Part shown: positions 41,115 through 49,365 of the stretch, piece after piece | Layout: each line of letters starts with the position of its first letter | Numbering within the stretch: position 1 is the first letter of the stretch | Assembly (NCBI RefSeq): GCF_021531255.1 | Contig: NZ_JAFBIO010000006.1 | Coordinates: 46,937 to 110,936 of the forward strand | DNA length: 64,000 nt | Origin: Allofournierella massiliensis | GTDB lineage: Bacteria > Bacillota > Clostridia > Oscillospirales > Ruminococcaceae | Direction of reading: 5' to 3' | Notes under the pieces: generated by a model | Database searches by the model: none | Seen by the model: the letters and a program-made list of their open reading frames with translations, nothing else | What the model was told of the DNA's origin: nothing | Translations under genes and position numbers: made by a program

Positions 41115-41260
41115 GTGTGCTGTGGATCTTTTTAGGCGGCCTGTTGGTGGGGGCCGGGGTGGCGGTCTGCCTGCTGGTGAAGCTGGACAGTGACCCGGAG
41201 GAAAAAGAAGAAAATCTGCTGTGGAGCTGGGAGGAAGAAGATGGGAAAGAAAAACCTTAG
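41111..41260 (+). CDS. Small membrane protein, unknown
   Basis: A 49-residue protein: one N-terminal helix SVLWIFLGGLLVGAGVAVCL and an acidic tail DSDPEEKEENLLWSWEEEDG. Starts at an ATGA overlap and is followed by a gene that starts within it. The single-pass form with an acidic tail is common in phage early regions; the role is unknown. Confidence 0.65.
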   Translation: MSVLWIFLGGLLVGAGVAVCLLVKLDSDPEEKEENLLWSWEEEDGKEKP

Positions 41261-41501
41261 GCGGCTGCGATGCCTGGTGACTGCCCAGACCCTGTATCAC
41301 CTGGAGCACCTGGCCGCTGCGGCCGGATATCGGGACCCGGGCAGGGTGATCGACAAGCTGGTGCGGGAGAAGGCGGCTGCTCTGCGGGAGGGGAAAATAT
41401 GGAAGAGAGAAGATGCGAACAGTGCGGACGCCTGCTGCCGCCCGGCGGGCGGAGCCGGTACTGCCCGGAATGCCGGGAGAAAAGAAGAAAAGAGGCCTTG
41501 A
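41241..41501 (+). CDS. Small phage protein, unknown
   Basis: An 86-residue frame beginning MGKKNLRRLRCLVTAQTLYHLEHLAAAAGY, which reads like a short ribbon-helix-helix-type or helical DNA-binding protein (DPGRVIDKLVREKAAALRE). The second half overlaps the next gene by 103 bases in another frame and has unlikely composition, so the protein may really be shorter or the frame only partly constrained. GAGGAAGA lies ahead of the ATG. Confidence 0.5.
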   Translation: MGKKNLRRLRCLVTAQTLYHLEHLAAAAGYRDPGRVIDKLVREKAAALREGKIWKREDANSADACCRPAGGAGTARNAGRKEEKRP

Positions 41502-41905
41502 AAAGAAGCAAGGCCAACCAGGAGAGAAAGATGGAACAGATGATACAGATCTGCACGGCCTGCGGGCAGGAGTTCCGGGCAAAGAGCAAGTGCGTGTACT
41601 GCCCGGATTGCAGAAAAACCAGAAAGACGGTGAGGGACAGGATCACCTTGGAGGAATTGCCCAGAGGGCAGATGGAAGGGGCGTGGCGCAGAGAGGATGG
41701 GGTGCTGGTGCTGCCGCCCGTGGAGTCGGTGGCGTCGCGCAGAAGGCCAAAGAAACCGCCGAAGGGAACGAAACCGAGCAGCCTGGAGGCGGTGCTGTAC
41801 AGGCTGGATGTGGAGAACGAGCGCAGAGCCCAAAAGGGGCAAAAGCCATTGAGTTATGGCCGGTTTGTTGCCATGGAGGAAATGGAAAGGCATCGGGAAA
41901 GCTGA
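41399..41905 (+). CDS. Double zinc-ribbon phage protein
   Basis: A 168-residue protein with two CxxC...CxxC modules. The first is CEQCGRLLPPGG...YCPECREKRR (residues 6-30); the second is CTACGQEFRAKS...YCPDCRKTRK (about 52-76). A basic linker and a C-terminal helical part ending LSYGRFVAMEEMERHRES follow. Such small zinc-ribbon proteins are frequent near phage replication genes and may bind nucleic acid. GGGAGGGGAAAAT ahead of the ATG. No family name can be given. Confidence 0.8.
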   Translation: MEERRCEQCGRLLPPGGRSRYCPECREKRRKEALKRSKANQERKMEQMIQICTACGQEFRAKSKCVYCPDCRKTRKTVRDRITLEELPRGQMEGAWRREDGVLVLPPVESVASRRRPKKPPKGTKPSSLEAVLYRLDVENERRAQKGQKPLSYGRFVAMEEMERHRES

Positions 41906-41914
41906 AGAATACAG

Positions 41915-41976
41915 GCGGGCCGGCCGCGGCGCGGCGGCGCCTTCCCAACAGGGGGGCGCCGGGCCCGCTGCCGGGC
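41915..41976. other. GC-rich inverted-repeat block ahead of the HUH gene (possible replication origin)
   Basis: A 112-base gap between two coding regions contains an almost pure G/C stretch with two stem-loops: CGGCGCC/GGCGCCG around a 13-base loop TTCCCAACAGGGG (41935-41961) and GCCCG/CGGGC with a four-base loop (41963-41976). No T-run follows, so it is not a terminator. Position directly upstream of a rolling-circle-type initiator suggests a double-strand origin or nick site. Confidence 0.4.
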
Positions 41977-42017
41977 TTGTATGGGGTATTAAATTCAGGA
42001 CGAAGGGAGGGGACGAG

Positions 42018-42806
42018 ATGAGAAGGGTGCGGGAGCAGCGGCATCTGTGCGGCAGCCGATACATGGAAGTGGACTATTTCAGCATCAGCGAGGCAGAGCA
42101 CCGGGCCACCGCCCGGGCAAAGAGGGAGAGGGCCAGCCGGCTGGTGCAGAAAAACCTGAACGCCCGTAATGCCTGCCGACATCTGGTGCAGCTGGTGAAC
42201 ACAAACTTCGGACCGGATGACCTGCACCTGAGCCTGACCTATGACCGGGAGCACCTGACCGGCGGGGAGGAAGCCGACCGGATGCTGATGCGATACCTGC
42301 GCCGGCTGGCCTACCGGTGCCGAAAGAAAGGGGCGCCGGCCCCCGCCTACATAGCCGTGACCGAATACCGGGACGAGGGGGACGAAGGAAAGGCGGTGCG
42401 CCCCCACCACCATGTGATCCTGCGCTGCGCTTTAAGCCGGGAGGAGATCGAGGATCTGTGGAGCGACCGGCAGGGCCGCCGGCTGGGCCTGGCCCGGGCT
42501 GACAGGCTGCAGCCGGACCATGAGAGCCTGGAGGCCCTGGCCCGCTACATCACCAAATACCCCAGCCGCCGCCACCGCTGGCACCAGAGCCGGGGCCTGC
42601 GCCAGCCGGTGCGCCCCCGGCCCAATGACAGCCGGGTGAAGAGCCAGAGCCGCCTGGACCGGATGGCCCGGGAACGGGTGGATGACCGGGAGTTTTGGGA
42701 GAAGATGTGGCCAGGCTGGCGCTTTGAATGCTGCGTGCCGGTTTGGAACGAGACCACTGCCCAGTGGAGCCTGTACTGCAAATTCTGGAGAGAAGGCACG
42801 GTGTGA
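42018..42806 (+). CDS. HUH-type rolling-circle replication-associated protein
   Basis: A 262-residue protein of the group annotated as rolling circle replication-associated (related to inovirus gene II / ORF2-G2P). The N-terminal helical part is followed by the nicking domain: DLHLSLTYDREHL strand, YIAVTEYRDEG, and the metal motif RPHHHVILR (HUH, near residue 136). The candidate catalytic tyrosine lies in LEALARYITKYPSRR (about residue 180). RBS GGGAGGGG. Such genes occur in integrated phages of Clostridia; here it may initiate phage replication or act on the hairpin block upstream. About 170 bases of AT-richer, gene-free DNA follow. Confidence 0.75.
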   Translation: MRRVREQRHLCGSRYMEVDYFSISEAEHRATARAKRERASRLVQKNLNARNACRHLVQLVNTNFGPDDLHLSLTYDREHLTGGEEADRMLMRYLRRLAYRCRKKGAPAPAYIAVTEYRDEGDEGKAVRPHHHVILRCALSREEIEDLWSDRQGRRLGLARADRLQPDHESLEALARYITKYPSRRHRWHQSRGLRQPVRPRPNDSRVKSQSRLDRMARERVDDREFWEKMWPGWRFECCVPVWNETTAQWSLYCKFWREGTV

Positions 42807-42977
42807 GCCGGGGCCTGCTTTGCTATGCCATCCTTTGGGGGATGGCTTATTTTTTTGCGAAACTTCGCACCTGACAGAGAAGCAAAAGCAAAACAGAACC
42901 TTACCGCGCGCGAGGGAAACGGGAATTTTACAAATTTGCAAAAGGGTTGACAACTGCGTGCTACTTTGAGAGAAAGG

Positions 42978-43649
42978 ATGAGAAAAGAGCAGCATAGCCG
43001 GAAGGCGGAAAGGAACGGGAAAGGCGGGGATCGGATGCCGCAGGAGGGGCCGAAGAAGAGAAAATACCGGAAAAACACGGTAGCGGGCAGCCGGAAGGGC
43101 TCCAAGTGGCCGGAAGAGGTAAAGACTGCCGCCCTGGCGGACCTGCTGGTGGGGAACAACCTGTGTGCCGTGGCCCGGCGGCACGGAGTGCCGGAAAGTA
43201 CTCTGCGCTCCTGGCTTGCAGCTGCCCGCAAAAAGGATCCGGGCCAGACCCAAAGCCTTTTTGACGACGCCCGGAGGGACGCCCTGCGGGCCCTGAACCA
43301 CAATGCCGCCGCCGGCGCCCGGGTGAGCGTGGAATACATCCGCCGCCGGCTGGAAAGCAGCCAGAGGGATGCCGAGATCTACGAAAGCGCCGTGGCCCGG
43401 CTGGATGAGGCGGACGGGGTAAGAGAAGGGGGAGAAGCCCCGGCCCTGCCCCTGGATCCGGAGGAACAGGAGCGGCTGAAAAGGACCATGGAACGGCACA
43501 GGCCCATGGGAGATTTCGCTGCTGCCAACTACCTGCGGGCCCTGACTGCCGTGACCGCCCGGGCCGGCCAGATGCTGGGGGAGGGCGAGGACCCGGCGGA
43601 GGGCTTCACCTTCCGCATAGAGGGGGAGGTGGCCGATTATGCCCGGTAA
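42978..43649 (+). CDS. terS: Terminase small subunit
   Basis: A 223-residue basic protein. A homeodomain-like HTH (KTAALADLLVGNNLCAVARRHGVPESTLRSWLAAAR, about 50-84) would recognise the packaging site. A helical oligomerisation part with VSVEYIRRRLES follows, then a C-terminal segment ending in EVADYAR. It overlaps the large subunit gene by 11 bases. The start is uncertain: ATG 42978 has AGAAAGG directly against it, ATG 43035 has GGGGATC at good distance, and TTG 42966 is possible. Identity rests on HTH, size and position. Confidence 0.8.
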   Translation: MRKEQHSRKAERNGKGGDRMPQEGPKKRKYRKNTVAGSRKGSKWPEEVKTAALADLLVGNNLCAVARRHGVPESTLRSWLAAARKKDPGQTQSLFDDARRDALRALNHNAAAGARVSVEYIRRRLESSQRDAEIYESAVARLDEADGVREGGEAPALPLDPEEQERLKRTMERHRPMGDFAAANYLRALTAVTARAGQMLGEGEDPAEGFTFRIEGEVADYAR

Positions 43650-44982
43650 TGTGGCCTTCACCATGGAGCAGCCCAATGCCAAACAAAAGGAATTTCTGCT
43701 GAGCGAAAAGAAATTCGTGGCCTACGGCGGCGCCCGGGGCGGCGGCAAGAGCTGGGCCGCCCGCCGCAAAGCCGAGCTGCTGGCCTTCAACTACCGGGGG
43801 ATCCGCATCCTGCTGGTACGGCACACCTACGGGGAAGTGTACAAAAACCATGTGCTGCCCATGCTGGAGGACCTGGCCCCCTTTATCCGGGCCGGGGCCG
43901 TGGACTACGCAAAGGCCGAAAACGCTTTCCGTTTTGCCGGAGGCAGCCGGATCGAGTGCGGATACCTTGAAAGCGACAAGGATCTGCTGCGGTATCAGGG
44001 CATCGAGTACGACGTGATCTTTGTGGATGAGGCCACCCAGGTGACCGAGTACCAATACCAGACTCTGCTGGCCAGCCTGCGGGGCGCCAACCGCTTCCCC
44101 AAGCGGGTATACCTGACCTGCAACCCCGGCGGCGTGGGCCATGCATGGGTGAAAAGGCTGTTTGTGGACAAGGTTTACCGGCCCGGGGAAAAGCCGGAGG
44201 AGTATGAGTTCATCCGGGCGACGGTGTACGATAACCCCGCCCTGATGGAAAAGGATCCGGACTATGTGGCCCGGTTGGAGCAGCTGCCCCCAGGCAAGCG
44301 GGAAGCCTGGCTGGAGGGCAACTGGGATGTGTTTGAGGGGCAGTATTTCCCGGAGTTTACCGTGGGAATACACACCTGCCCGCCCTTTATCATCCCCCAG
44401 CACTGGCGGCGGTACTTTGCCATGGACTACGGCCTGGATATGTTTGCCGGGTACTGGGCAGCCCTGGACGAGAAGGGAGACTGCTGGATATACCGGGAGG
44501 TGTACCAACCAAACCTGCGGATGAGCGAGGCCGCCGAATTGGCCCGGCGAAAGACCGGGGCCGAGATGCTGGACGGATGCTTTGCCCCGCCCGATATGTG
44601 GAACCGGCGCCAGGACACCGGCTTTACCGTGGCCGACGCCTTCGCCGGACAGGGAATCTATCTGATCCGGGCATCCAATGACCGGGTGACCGGCTGGCTG
44701 GAACTGAAAGAATGGATGAAGATCCGGGAGGACGGAACCCCCCGGATGCGTATTTTTGAGAGCTGCAAAAACCTGATCGGCAGCCTGCCTATGCTGATCC
44801 ACAGTCAGAAGGACCCCAGCGACGTGGATACCGAGCCCCATGAATTTACCCACGGGCCGGACGCCATCCGTTACCTGCTGGCCGGCAGGCCTGCTCCCGC
44901 AGATCCGCCCAGGCAGGAAGAGGAGTGGGAGGAACGGGATGAGTACCGGGATACCCTGAGCTTTTTGGAGTTTGGGCGGTGA
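43639..44982 (+). CDS. terL: Terminase large subunit
   Basis: A 447-residue DNA-packaging motor. The N-terminal ATPase has Walker A YGGARGGGKSWA (about residues 29-40), Walker B VIFVDEATQ (about 125-133) and a coupling region CNPGG. The C-terminal RNase H-like nuclease begins FAMDYGLDM with the first catalytic Asp near 263, with further acids in CFAPPDMW and DVDTEPHEFTHGPDAIRYLL. Full length and intact. It pumps genome DNA into proheads and cuts concatemers. It partly overlaps terS and is followed 64 bases later by a coiled-coil gene. Confidence 0.95.
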   Translation: MPGNVAFTMEQPNAKQKEFLLSEKKFVAYGGARGGGKSWAARRKAELLAFNYRGIRILLVRHTYGEVYKNHVLPMLEDLAPFIRAGAVDYAKAENAFRFAGGSRIECGYLESDKDLLRYQGIEYDVIFVDEATQVTEYQYQTLLASLRGANRFPKRVYLTCNPGGVGHAWVKRLFVDKVYRPGEKPEEYEFIRATVYDNPALMEKDPDYVARLEQLPPGKREAWLEGNWDVFEGQYFPEFTVGIHTCPPFIIPQHWRRYFAMDYGLDMFAGYWAALDEKGDCWIYREVYQPNLRMSEAAELARRKTGAEMLDGCFAPPDMWNRRQDTGFTVADAFAGQGIYLIRASNDRVTGWLELKEWMKIREDGTPRMRIFESCKNLIGSLPMLIHSQKDPSDVDTEPHEFTHGPDAIRYLLAGRPAPADPPRQEEEWEERDEYRDTLSFLEFGR

Positions 44983-45046
44983 GAGGGCTGCCGGGCACAA
45001 AAGCTGGGGACGAGATGCCTGTATACAGCAGAAAAAGGAGGACAGG

Positions 45047-45382
45047 ATGCTGGTGAAGAAGAGCCGCCTGGATCAGGCGATGCGGGAACTGGAAGGTAAA
45101 AAAGATCTGCTGGAGCTGTCCGACCAGCTGAACAAAATGCTGGAAGAGATGGTGAAAGACCGGGAAAAGCGGCTGAAAGAGGCCGCCGAAGAGCAGGACC
45201 GGCTGCGCCGAAAGCTGGGCGAGGCCATGGAAAGAGAGGAACTGGCCCGGCAGGCGCTGGAGGAATACCGTACCCAGCACCCGCCCGACCCGGGGGAGGA
45301 AGAACAGCAGGCCCGCAGGAGAAAGGCCTGGGATGAGCTGCTGAGCTACACCGGCAGGCCGCAGAAGGAGGAAACTACATGA
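45047..45382 (+). CDS. Coiled-coil phage protein before portal, unknown
   Basis: A 111-residue, highly charged coiled-coil protein (RLDQAMRELEGKKDLLELSD and long Glu/Lys/Arg heptads) with a proline-rich hinge near residue 85. GGAGGACAGG lies ahead of ATG 45047. It overlaps the portal gene by four bases (ATGA). Position between terminase and portal suggests an assembly helper, but no family is recognised. Confidence 0.75.
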   Translation: MLVKKSRLDQAMRELEGKKDLLELSDQLNKMLEEMVKDREKRLKEAAEEQDRLRRKLGEAMEREELARQALEEYRTQHPPDPGEEEQQARRRKAWDELLSYTGRPQKEETT

Positions 45383-46959
45383 AGATCCGGCTGGAGGCGG
45401 ACAAGATCTGGCAGGAGTACCAGGAGGGAATGGCCTACAAGGAAGGGCTGGACCTGTTTGACACCGTGCAGCAGTGCGAGGACTTTTTCGTGGGTGACCA
45501 GTGGAAGGGCTGCGAGGCAAAGGACCTGGACAAGCCTGTGATGAACATTCTGCGGCGGGTGGTGACCTTTTTTGTGGCCTCTATCGTGTCGGACGATATC
45601 GGCATCAGCCTGGAGACCTTTGACCGGGACCCGGCGGCCCAGCCGGTGCTGCGGATGCTGGAGGACCAGCTGGACCAGGTGATGGAGAACGCCAAGCTGC
45701 GCCCCAAACTGCGACAGGCCATCCGGGACGCGGCGGTGGACGGGGACTGCTGCCTCCATTACTGGTTTGACACAGAGGCCAGCCAGGGCCGGCTGAAAGG
45801 AAATCTGGACGAGACGCCCGGCGAGATCCGGGCCGAGCTGCTGGAAAACTACAACGTCTTTTTCGGCAACGCCCAGAGCCCCGAGGTGGAGCGCCAGCCA
45901 TGGATCATCCTGCGCTACCGAATGGACCTGACTGAGGCCCGGCAGCTGGCCCGGAGCCAGGGAGTGGAGGAATGGGAGAGCATCCAGCCTGACGAACAGG
46001 AACGGGGCGTGAACACCGAATACGAAAAGGGAAAGGTGACGGTGCTGCGTAAGTACTGGAAGGAGAACGGCACCGTACATCACACCGAGGTCTGCCGCCA
46101 GTGTGTGCTGCGAAAGCCCGCAGAGACCGGGTACCGGCGCTATCCCCTGGTTTGGATGCCCTGGGAGAAGGTGAAAAACCAGTTCCACGGCAAGGGGGCC
46201 ATCGCCGGACTGATCCCCAACCAGATCTTTATCAACAAGCTGTACGCCATGGCCATGCGCCATGTGATGATGTGCGCTTTCCCCAAAGTGGCCTACAACC
46301 GGGCCATGCTGCCCGGCGGGTGGACCAACCGGGTGGGAGAGGCTATCCCGGTACAGGGTGACCCCAACGTTGCCATCGGCCAGGGGCTGCGGGTGCCCGA
46401 TATGAGCGCCCAGGTGCTGCAGATGATTCAGCAGGTGGCCAAGGATACACGGGACACCATGGGCGCCAGCGACGCCAGCCTGGGCAACATCAAGCCCGAC
46501 AACACCAGCGCCATCGTGGCCACCCAGAAGGCCACCGCCATGCCCCTGGAACTGCAGAAGATGGCTTTCTACGAGCTGGTGGAGGACAGTGTGCGGATCT
46601 GGCTGGAGATGATGCGGGAAAATTACGGCCTGCGGTATGTGCGCCTGGGCCAGGACGAGCAGGGACAGGATCTGGTGACCCTCTTTGATTTCGCCGGCCT
46701 TGAGGAGCTGGACCTGAAGCTGAATGTGGATATCGGCGCCAGTACCTACTGGAGCGAGATCATGCAGGTGAACACCATGGATAACCTGTACCGCAGCGGG
46801 ATCATCAACGACCCGGTGCTGTATCTGGAGAGCATCCCCAAGGGGTATATCCGCAATCAGGGCGATCTGATCAGGCAGGTGAAACAGGAGAAGCAGCAGG
46901 CTGAGATGCTGGCCGGGATGCAGGCCATGGGGCAGACAGGCGGGGCCCCGGCGACCTGA
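45379..46959 (+). CDS. Portal protein (P22-like)
   Basis: A 526-residue protein in portal position. N-terminal text FDTVQQCEDFFVGDQWKGC and LDKPVMNILRRVVTFFVASIVS resembles the first clamp/wing helices of P22-type and related podoviral portals. Later WMPWEKVKNQFHGKGAIAGLIPNQIFINKL is a hallmark stretch (about 255-284). The C-terminal part has SDASLGNIKPDNTSAIVATQ and a Gln/Met-rich tail. It forms the dodecameric DNA entry ring at the capsid vertex. Immediately coupled to the upstream coiled-coil gene. Confidence 0.88.
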   Translation: MKIRLEADKIWQEYQEGMAYKEGLDLFDTVQQCEDFFVGDQWKGCEAKDLDKPVMNILRRVVTFFVASIVSDDIGISLETFDRDPAAQPVLRMLEDQLDQVMENAKLRPKLRQAIRDAAVDGDCCLHYWFDTEASQGRLKGNLDETPGEIRAELLENYNVFFGNAQSPEVERQPWIILRYRMDLTEARQLARSQGVEEWESIQPDEQERGVNTEYEKGKVTVLRKYWKENGTVHHTEVCRQCVLRKPAETGYRRYPLVWMPWEKVKNQFHGKGAIAGLIPNQIFINKLYAMAMRHVMMCAFPKVAYNRAMLPGGWTNRVGEAIPVQGDPNVAIGQGLRVPDMSAQVLQMIQQVAKDTRDTMGASDASLGNIKPDNTSAIVATQKATAMPLELQKMAFYELVEDSVRIWLEMMRENYGLRYVRLGQDEQGQDLVTLFDFAGLEELDLKLNVDIGASTYWSEIMQVNTMDNLYRSGIINDPVLYLESIPKGYIRNQGDLIRQVKQEKQQAEMLAGMQAMGQTGGAPAT

Positions 46960-46985
46960 GGCCCGGAGCCGAGGAAAGGAGAAGA

Positions 46986-47174
46986 ATGGAACAGGAACCG
47001 AAATGCCCCGGGTGCCGGGCGGTGCCCAGGATGTATATGGCTGCGAAGGCCGCCGATGGACTGCACCTGCACTACAAGTGCGTGAACAAACAGTGCCGGA
47101 ACTGCGGCCGGGAGGTGGCCGAGAGAGTCGTGCCGCCGGAAGGTGCGGCAGAAGAAAGCAGCGCCGGCCGGTAA
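46986..47174 (+). CDS. Small zinc-ribbon phage protein
   Basis: A 62-residue protein with CPGCRAVPR (7-15) and CVNKQCRNCGREV (about 32-44) cysteine clusters that could bind one zinc ion, and a disordered acidic tail. AAAGGAGAAG precedes the ATG. Position between portal and scaffold suggests a virion-assembly accessory role. Similar small Com-like or ribbon proteins occur in many phages. Confidence 0.7.
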   Translation: MEQEPKCPGCRAVPRMYMAAKAADGLHLHYKCVNKQCRNCGREVAERVVPPEGAAEESSAGR

Positions 47175-47266
47175 AGACGGGCGGAAAAAGCAATATGCTG
47201 AAAAGCCGGGAAACCAACGGCTTTGAGAACCGAAGGCCGGGACACCAACGGCAGAAAGGGATAGAG

Positions 47267-48088
47267 ATGGAAGAGAACCTGGACATGACCCCGGACACCG
47301 GGGAGGAAGAAGTGCTGGAAGAAGGATTTGATCTGTTTGGGGACGGTGACACCAACGACCCCGGGGAAGATCGGCAGAACCAGGACGAGATCCAGGCGGA
47401 TGGGACCGCCGGACAGGAGCAGGCTGAGAGCGACGGCCGGGAGGGCCCCGATGGCAGCGGCCAGGCCAAAGAGCCGGAAAAGCGGATGCTGAAACTGCGG
47501 TTCAACGGCCAGGACATCGAAAAGAGCGAGGAGGAAGTGCTGCAGCTGGCTCAGAAGGGCATGAATTACGATCATGTGAAGAGCCGGCTGGACGAGGCCC
47601 AGAAGGCCATGCCTGCCGCTGACCTGCTGAGCCGTTTTGCCCAGGAGGCAGGGGTGAGCCTGGAAGAGTACATCACCCAGGCCCAGGGACAGCTGAGCGC
47701 CAAGGCCCTGCGGGAGCTGACCGACAAGGGGATGCCCGAGAACGAGGCCCGTGAGCTGCTGGAACTGCGCCAGGAAAAGAGCCGGCAGGACCGGATGCGC
47801 CAGGAGCGACAGGCCGACGAGGCCAGCCGCAAGCAATGGCTGGAATATGTGGAGGCTTACCCCGAAATCGCGGCCAAGGGCAAGCTGGACCCGGACGTGG
47901 CCCGGCGGATCAGCGCCGGCATGAGCCCGGTACAGGCCCAGCTGGCCCACGACAACGAGCAGCTGCGCCTGCAGCTGGACGCCCTGAAGGCGGGAGAGAA
48001 AAACAAAAAAACCGCCCCCGGCTCCGCCGCCGCGGACGGGGACAAGGGCCAGAGCGACCCGTTCTTGAGCGGGCTGGCCTATGAGTGA
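47267..48088 (+). CDS. Scaffolding protein
   Basis: A 273-residue protein with an acidic disordered N-terminus (residues 1-75). A helical coiled-coil middle includes LQLAQKGMNYDHVKSRLDEAQKA, and a basic-Gln-rich C-terminal half is followed by a lysine-rich tail. This acidic-helical pattern just before the major capsid gene is that of phage scaffolds (phage minor structural protein GP20-like). ATG 47267 with AAAGGG ahead is chosen; ATG 47194 would add 24 unlike residues. It should direct prohead assembly and leave or be degraded. Confidence 0.8.
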   Translation: MEENLDMTPDTGEEEVLEEGFDLFGDGDTNDPGEDRQNQDEIQADGTAGQEQAESDGREGPDGSGQAKEPEKRMLKLRFNGQDIEKSEEEVLQLAQKGMNYDHVKSRLDEAQKAMPAADLLSRFAQEAGVSLEEYITQAQGQLSAKALRELTDKGMPENEARELLELRQEKSRQDRMRQERQADEASRKQWLEYVEAYPEIAAKGKLDPDVARRISAGMSPVQAQLAHDNEQLRLQLDALKAGEKNKKTAPGSAAADGDKGQSDPFLSGLAYE

Positions 48089-48106
48089 GAAAGGAGATAA
48101 GACCAT

Positions 48107-48931
48107 ATGGCAGTGAATCTGGCAACCAAGTATGCCGAGAAGATCCAGCAGAAATTTACCGCCGGCAGCCTGGTGGATGGCCGGCTGAGCAACGACTACA
48201 GCTTTGTGGGCGCCAAGACCGTGGTGGTTTCCACCATCAGCACCGTGCCCGTGAACGACTACGCCCGCACCGCCAGCGCCAACCGCTACGGCACCCCTGC
48301 CGAGGTGGAGGACACCAAGCAGGAGCTGACCATGAGCCAGGACAAGAGCTTTACCGGCATCATCGACAAGGGCAACACCAAGGACCAGACCTTCAACAAG
48401 GCCGGCAAGTTCCTGAGTGTGCAGATCAGCGAAGTGATCACCCCCATGATGGACAAGTACAAGCTGGAAAAACTGGCCGCCGGCGCCGGCACCACCAAGA
48501 CCGATGTGGCCATCACCGCCTCGAACGTGATCGCCCGCATGAGCGCCGCCCGCAAGGCCCTTTTGGACAACCGGGTGCCCGTGACCGGCCGCACGTGGTT
48601 TGTGACCACCGACATCTTCAACGCCCTGGTGGAGACCGACCAGTTCAAGAACCTCTCGGCCCTGGGGGGCAAGGCCATGGTGAACGGCCAGGTGGGCGAG
48701 CTCTTCGGCGCCCCTGTGGTGGAGGTGCCCGCCGACACCATGCCCGAGAACACCAACTTCCTGCTGGTGCACAAGGACGCCGCCTGCACCCCCGTGAAGA
48801 TCGCCGAGACCAAGGTGCACATCGACCCGCCCGGCATCAGCGGCAACCTGGTGGAGGGCCGGTATTACTACGACTGCTTCGTGTTTGACGCCAAGAAGAT
48901 GGGCGTATACGCGGACAAGCTGAGCGGCTGA
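48107..48931 (+). CDS. Major capsid protein (HK97-fold candidate)
   Basis: A 274-residue protein with AAAGGAGATAAG before its ATG. Features of HK97-fold coats: N-terminal ATKYAEKIQQKFTAGSLVDGRL arm, a mixed middle with TVVVSTISTVPVNDY (E-loop-like), spine-helix region MMDKYKLEKLAAGAG and the P-domain motif with GRTWFVTTDIFNALVE. A final loop FGAPVVEVPADTMP precedes the C-terminal strands ending VYADKLSG. Identity is by position behind the scaffold, codon bias (very GCC/ACC/AAG-rich) and fold pattern. A hairpin terminator follows, allowing high separate expression. Confidence 0.85.
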   Translation: MAVNLATKYAEKIQQKFTAGSLVDGRLSNDYSFVGAKTVVVSTISTVPVNDYARTASANRYGTPAEVEDTKQELTMSQDKSFTGIIDKGNTKDQTFNKAGKFLSVQISEVITPMMDKYKLEKLAAGAGTTKTDVAITASNVIARMSAARKALLDNRVPVTGRTWFVTTDIFNALVETDQFKNLSALGGKAMVNGQVGELFGAPVVEVPADTMPENTNFLLVHKDAACTPVKIAETKVHIDPPGISGNLVEGRYYYDCFVFDAKKMGVYADKLSG

Positions 48932-48943
48932 AGAAGGCCAAGG

Positions 48944-48976
48944 GACGGCCGGGAGCTTTTCTCCCGGCCGTCTTTT
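48944..48976 (+). terminator. Hairpin after the major capsid gene
   Basis: Perfect 12-base-pair stem GACGGCCGGGAG/CTCCCGGCCGTC with a five-base loop and four T. The weak T tail suggests partial termination or mRNA end protection within the late operon. Confidence 0.65.
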
Positions 48977-48993
48977 GAAAAGGAGGGGATGAG

Positions 48994-49365
48994 ATGACCG
49001 GGACAGAGATCTATACCGCTGCCCTGGCGGTGCTGAGCCAGGAGCCGGGGGACAACGAAAAGTGGGACCGGATGGCGGTGAGCTGGCTGAACCTGGCCCT
49101 GGCCCAGGCCCTGCCCACCGAGAACAGCCTGCGGGAGGAGGGCGGTTTCAGCCTGCTTTCGGCCGCGCCGAGGGTGGAGACCCTGGGGGAAAAGGTGAAG
49201 GTGCATGAGCGGCTGTATGCCGCCCTGGTGAACGCCCTGGCCGCCCAGCTGTGGGAGGATGCCCGGGAGCCCTACAAGGCCCAGGACTACCGCCAGCGAT
49301 TTGCCCAGGAACTGGCTGACGCCCGGGTGAGCGTGCCCCATGGGGTGGTGGACTGGTATGGTTAA
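48994..49365 (+). CDS. Head-tail connector/adaptor protein (gp6-like)
   Basis: A 123-residue all-helical protein: TGTEIYTAALAVLSQEPGDNEKW start, central WLNLALAQALPTEN, then a long C-terminal helix with LYAALVNALAAQLWEDAREP. This is the pattern of small adaptors that dock under the portal (P22 gp4/HK97 gp6 style). AAAGGAGGGG lies ahead of the ATG. It overlaps the next gene by eight bases. Function from position and all-helical fold. Confidence 0.7.
   Translation: MTGTEIYTAALAVLSQEPGDNEKWDRMAVSWLNLALAQALPTENSLREEGGFSLLSAAPRVETLGEKVKVHERLYAALVNALAAQLWEDAREPYKAQDYRQRFAQELADARVSVPHGVVDWYG

Noticed and set aside
41413..42021. Plus-strand open frame spanning the zinc-ribbon gene and the GC hairpin block
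   Set aside because: It overlaps the double zinc-ribbon gene in a different frame, and its composition (Gly/Arg/Pro-rich) lacks any motif or ribosome binding site.
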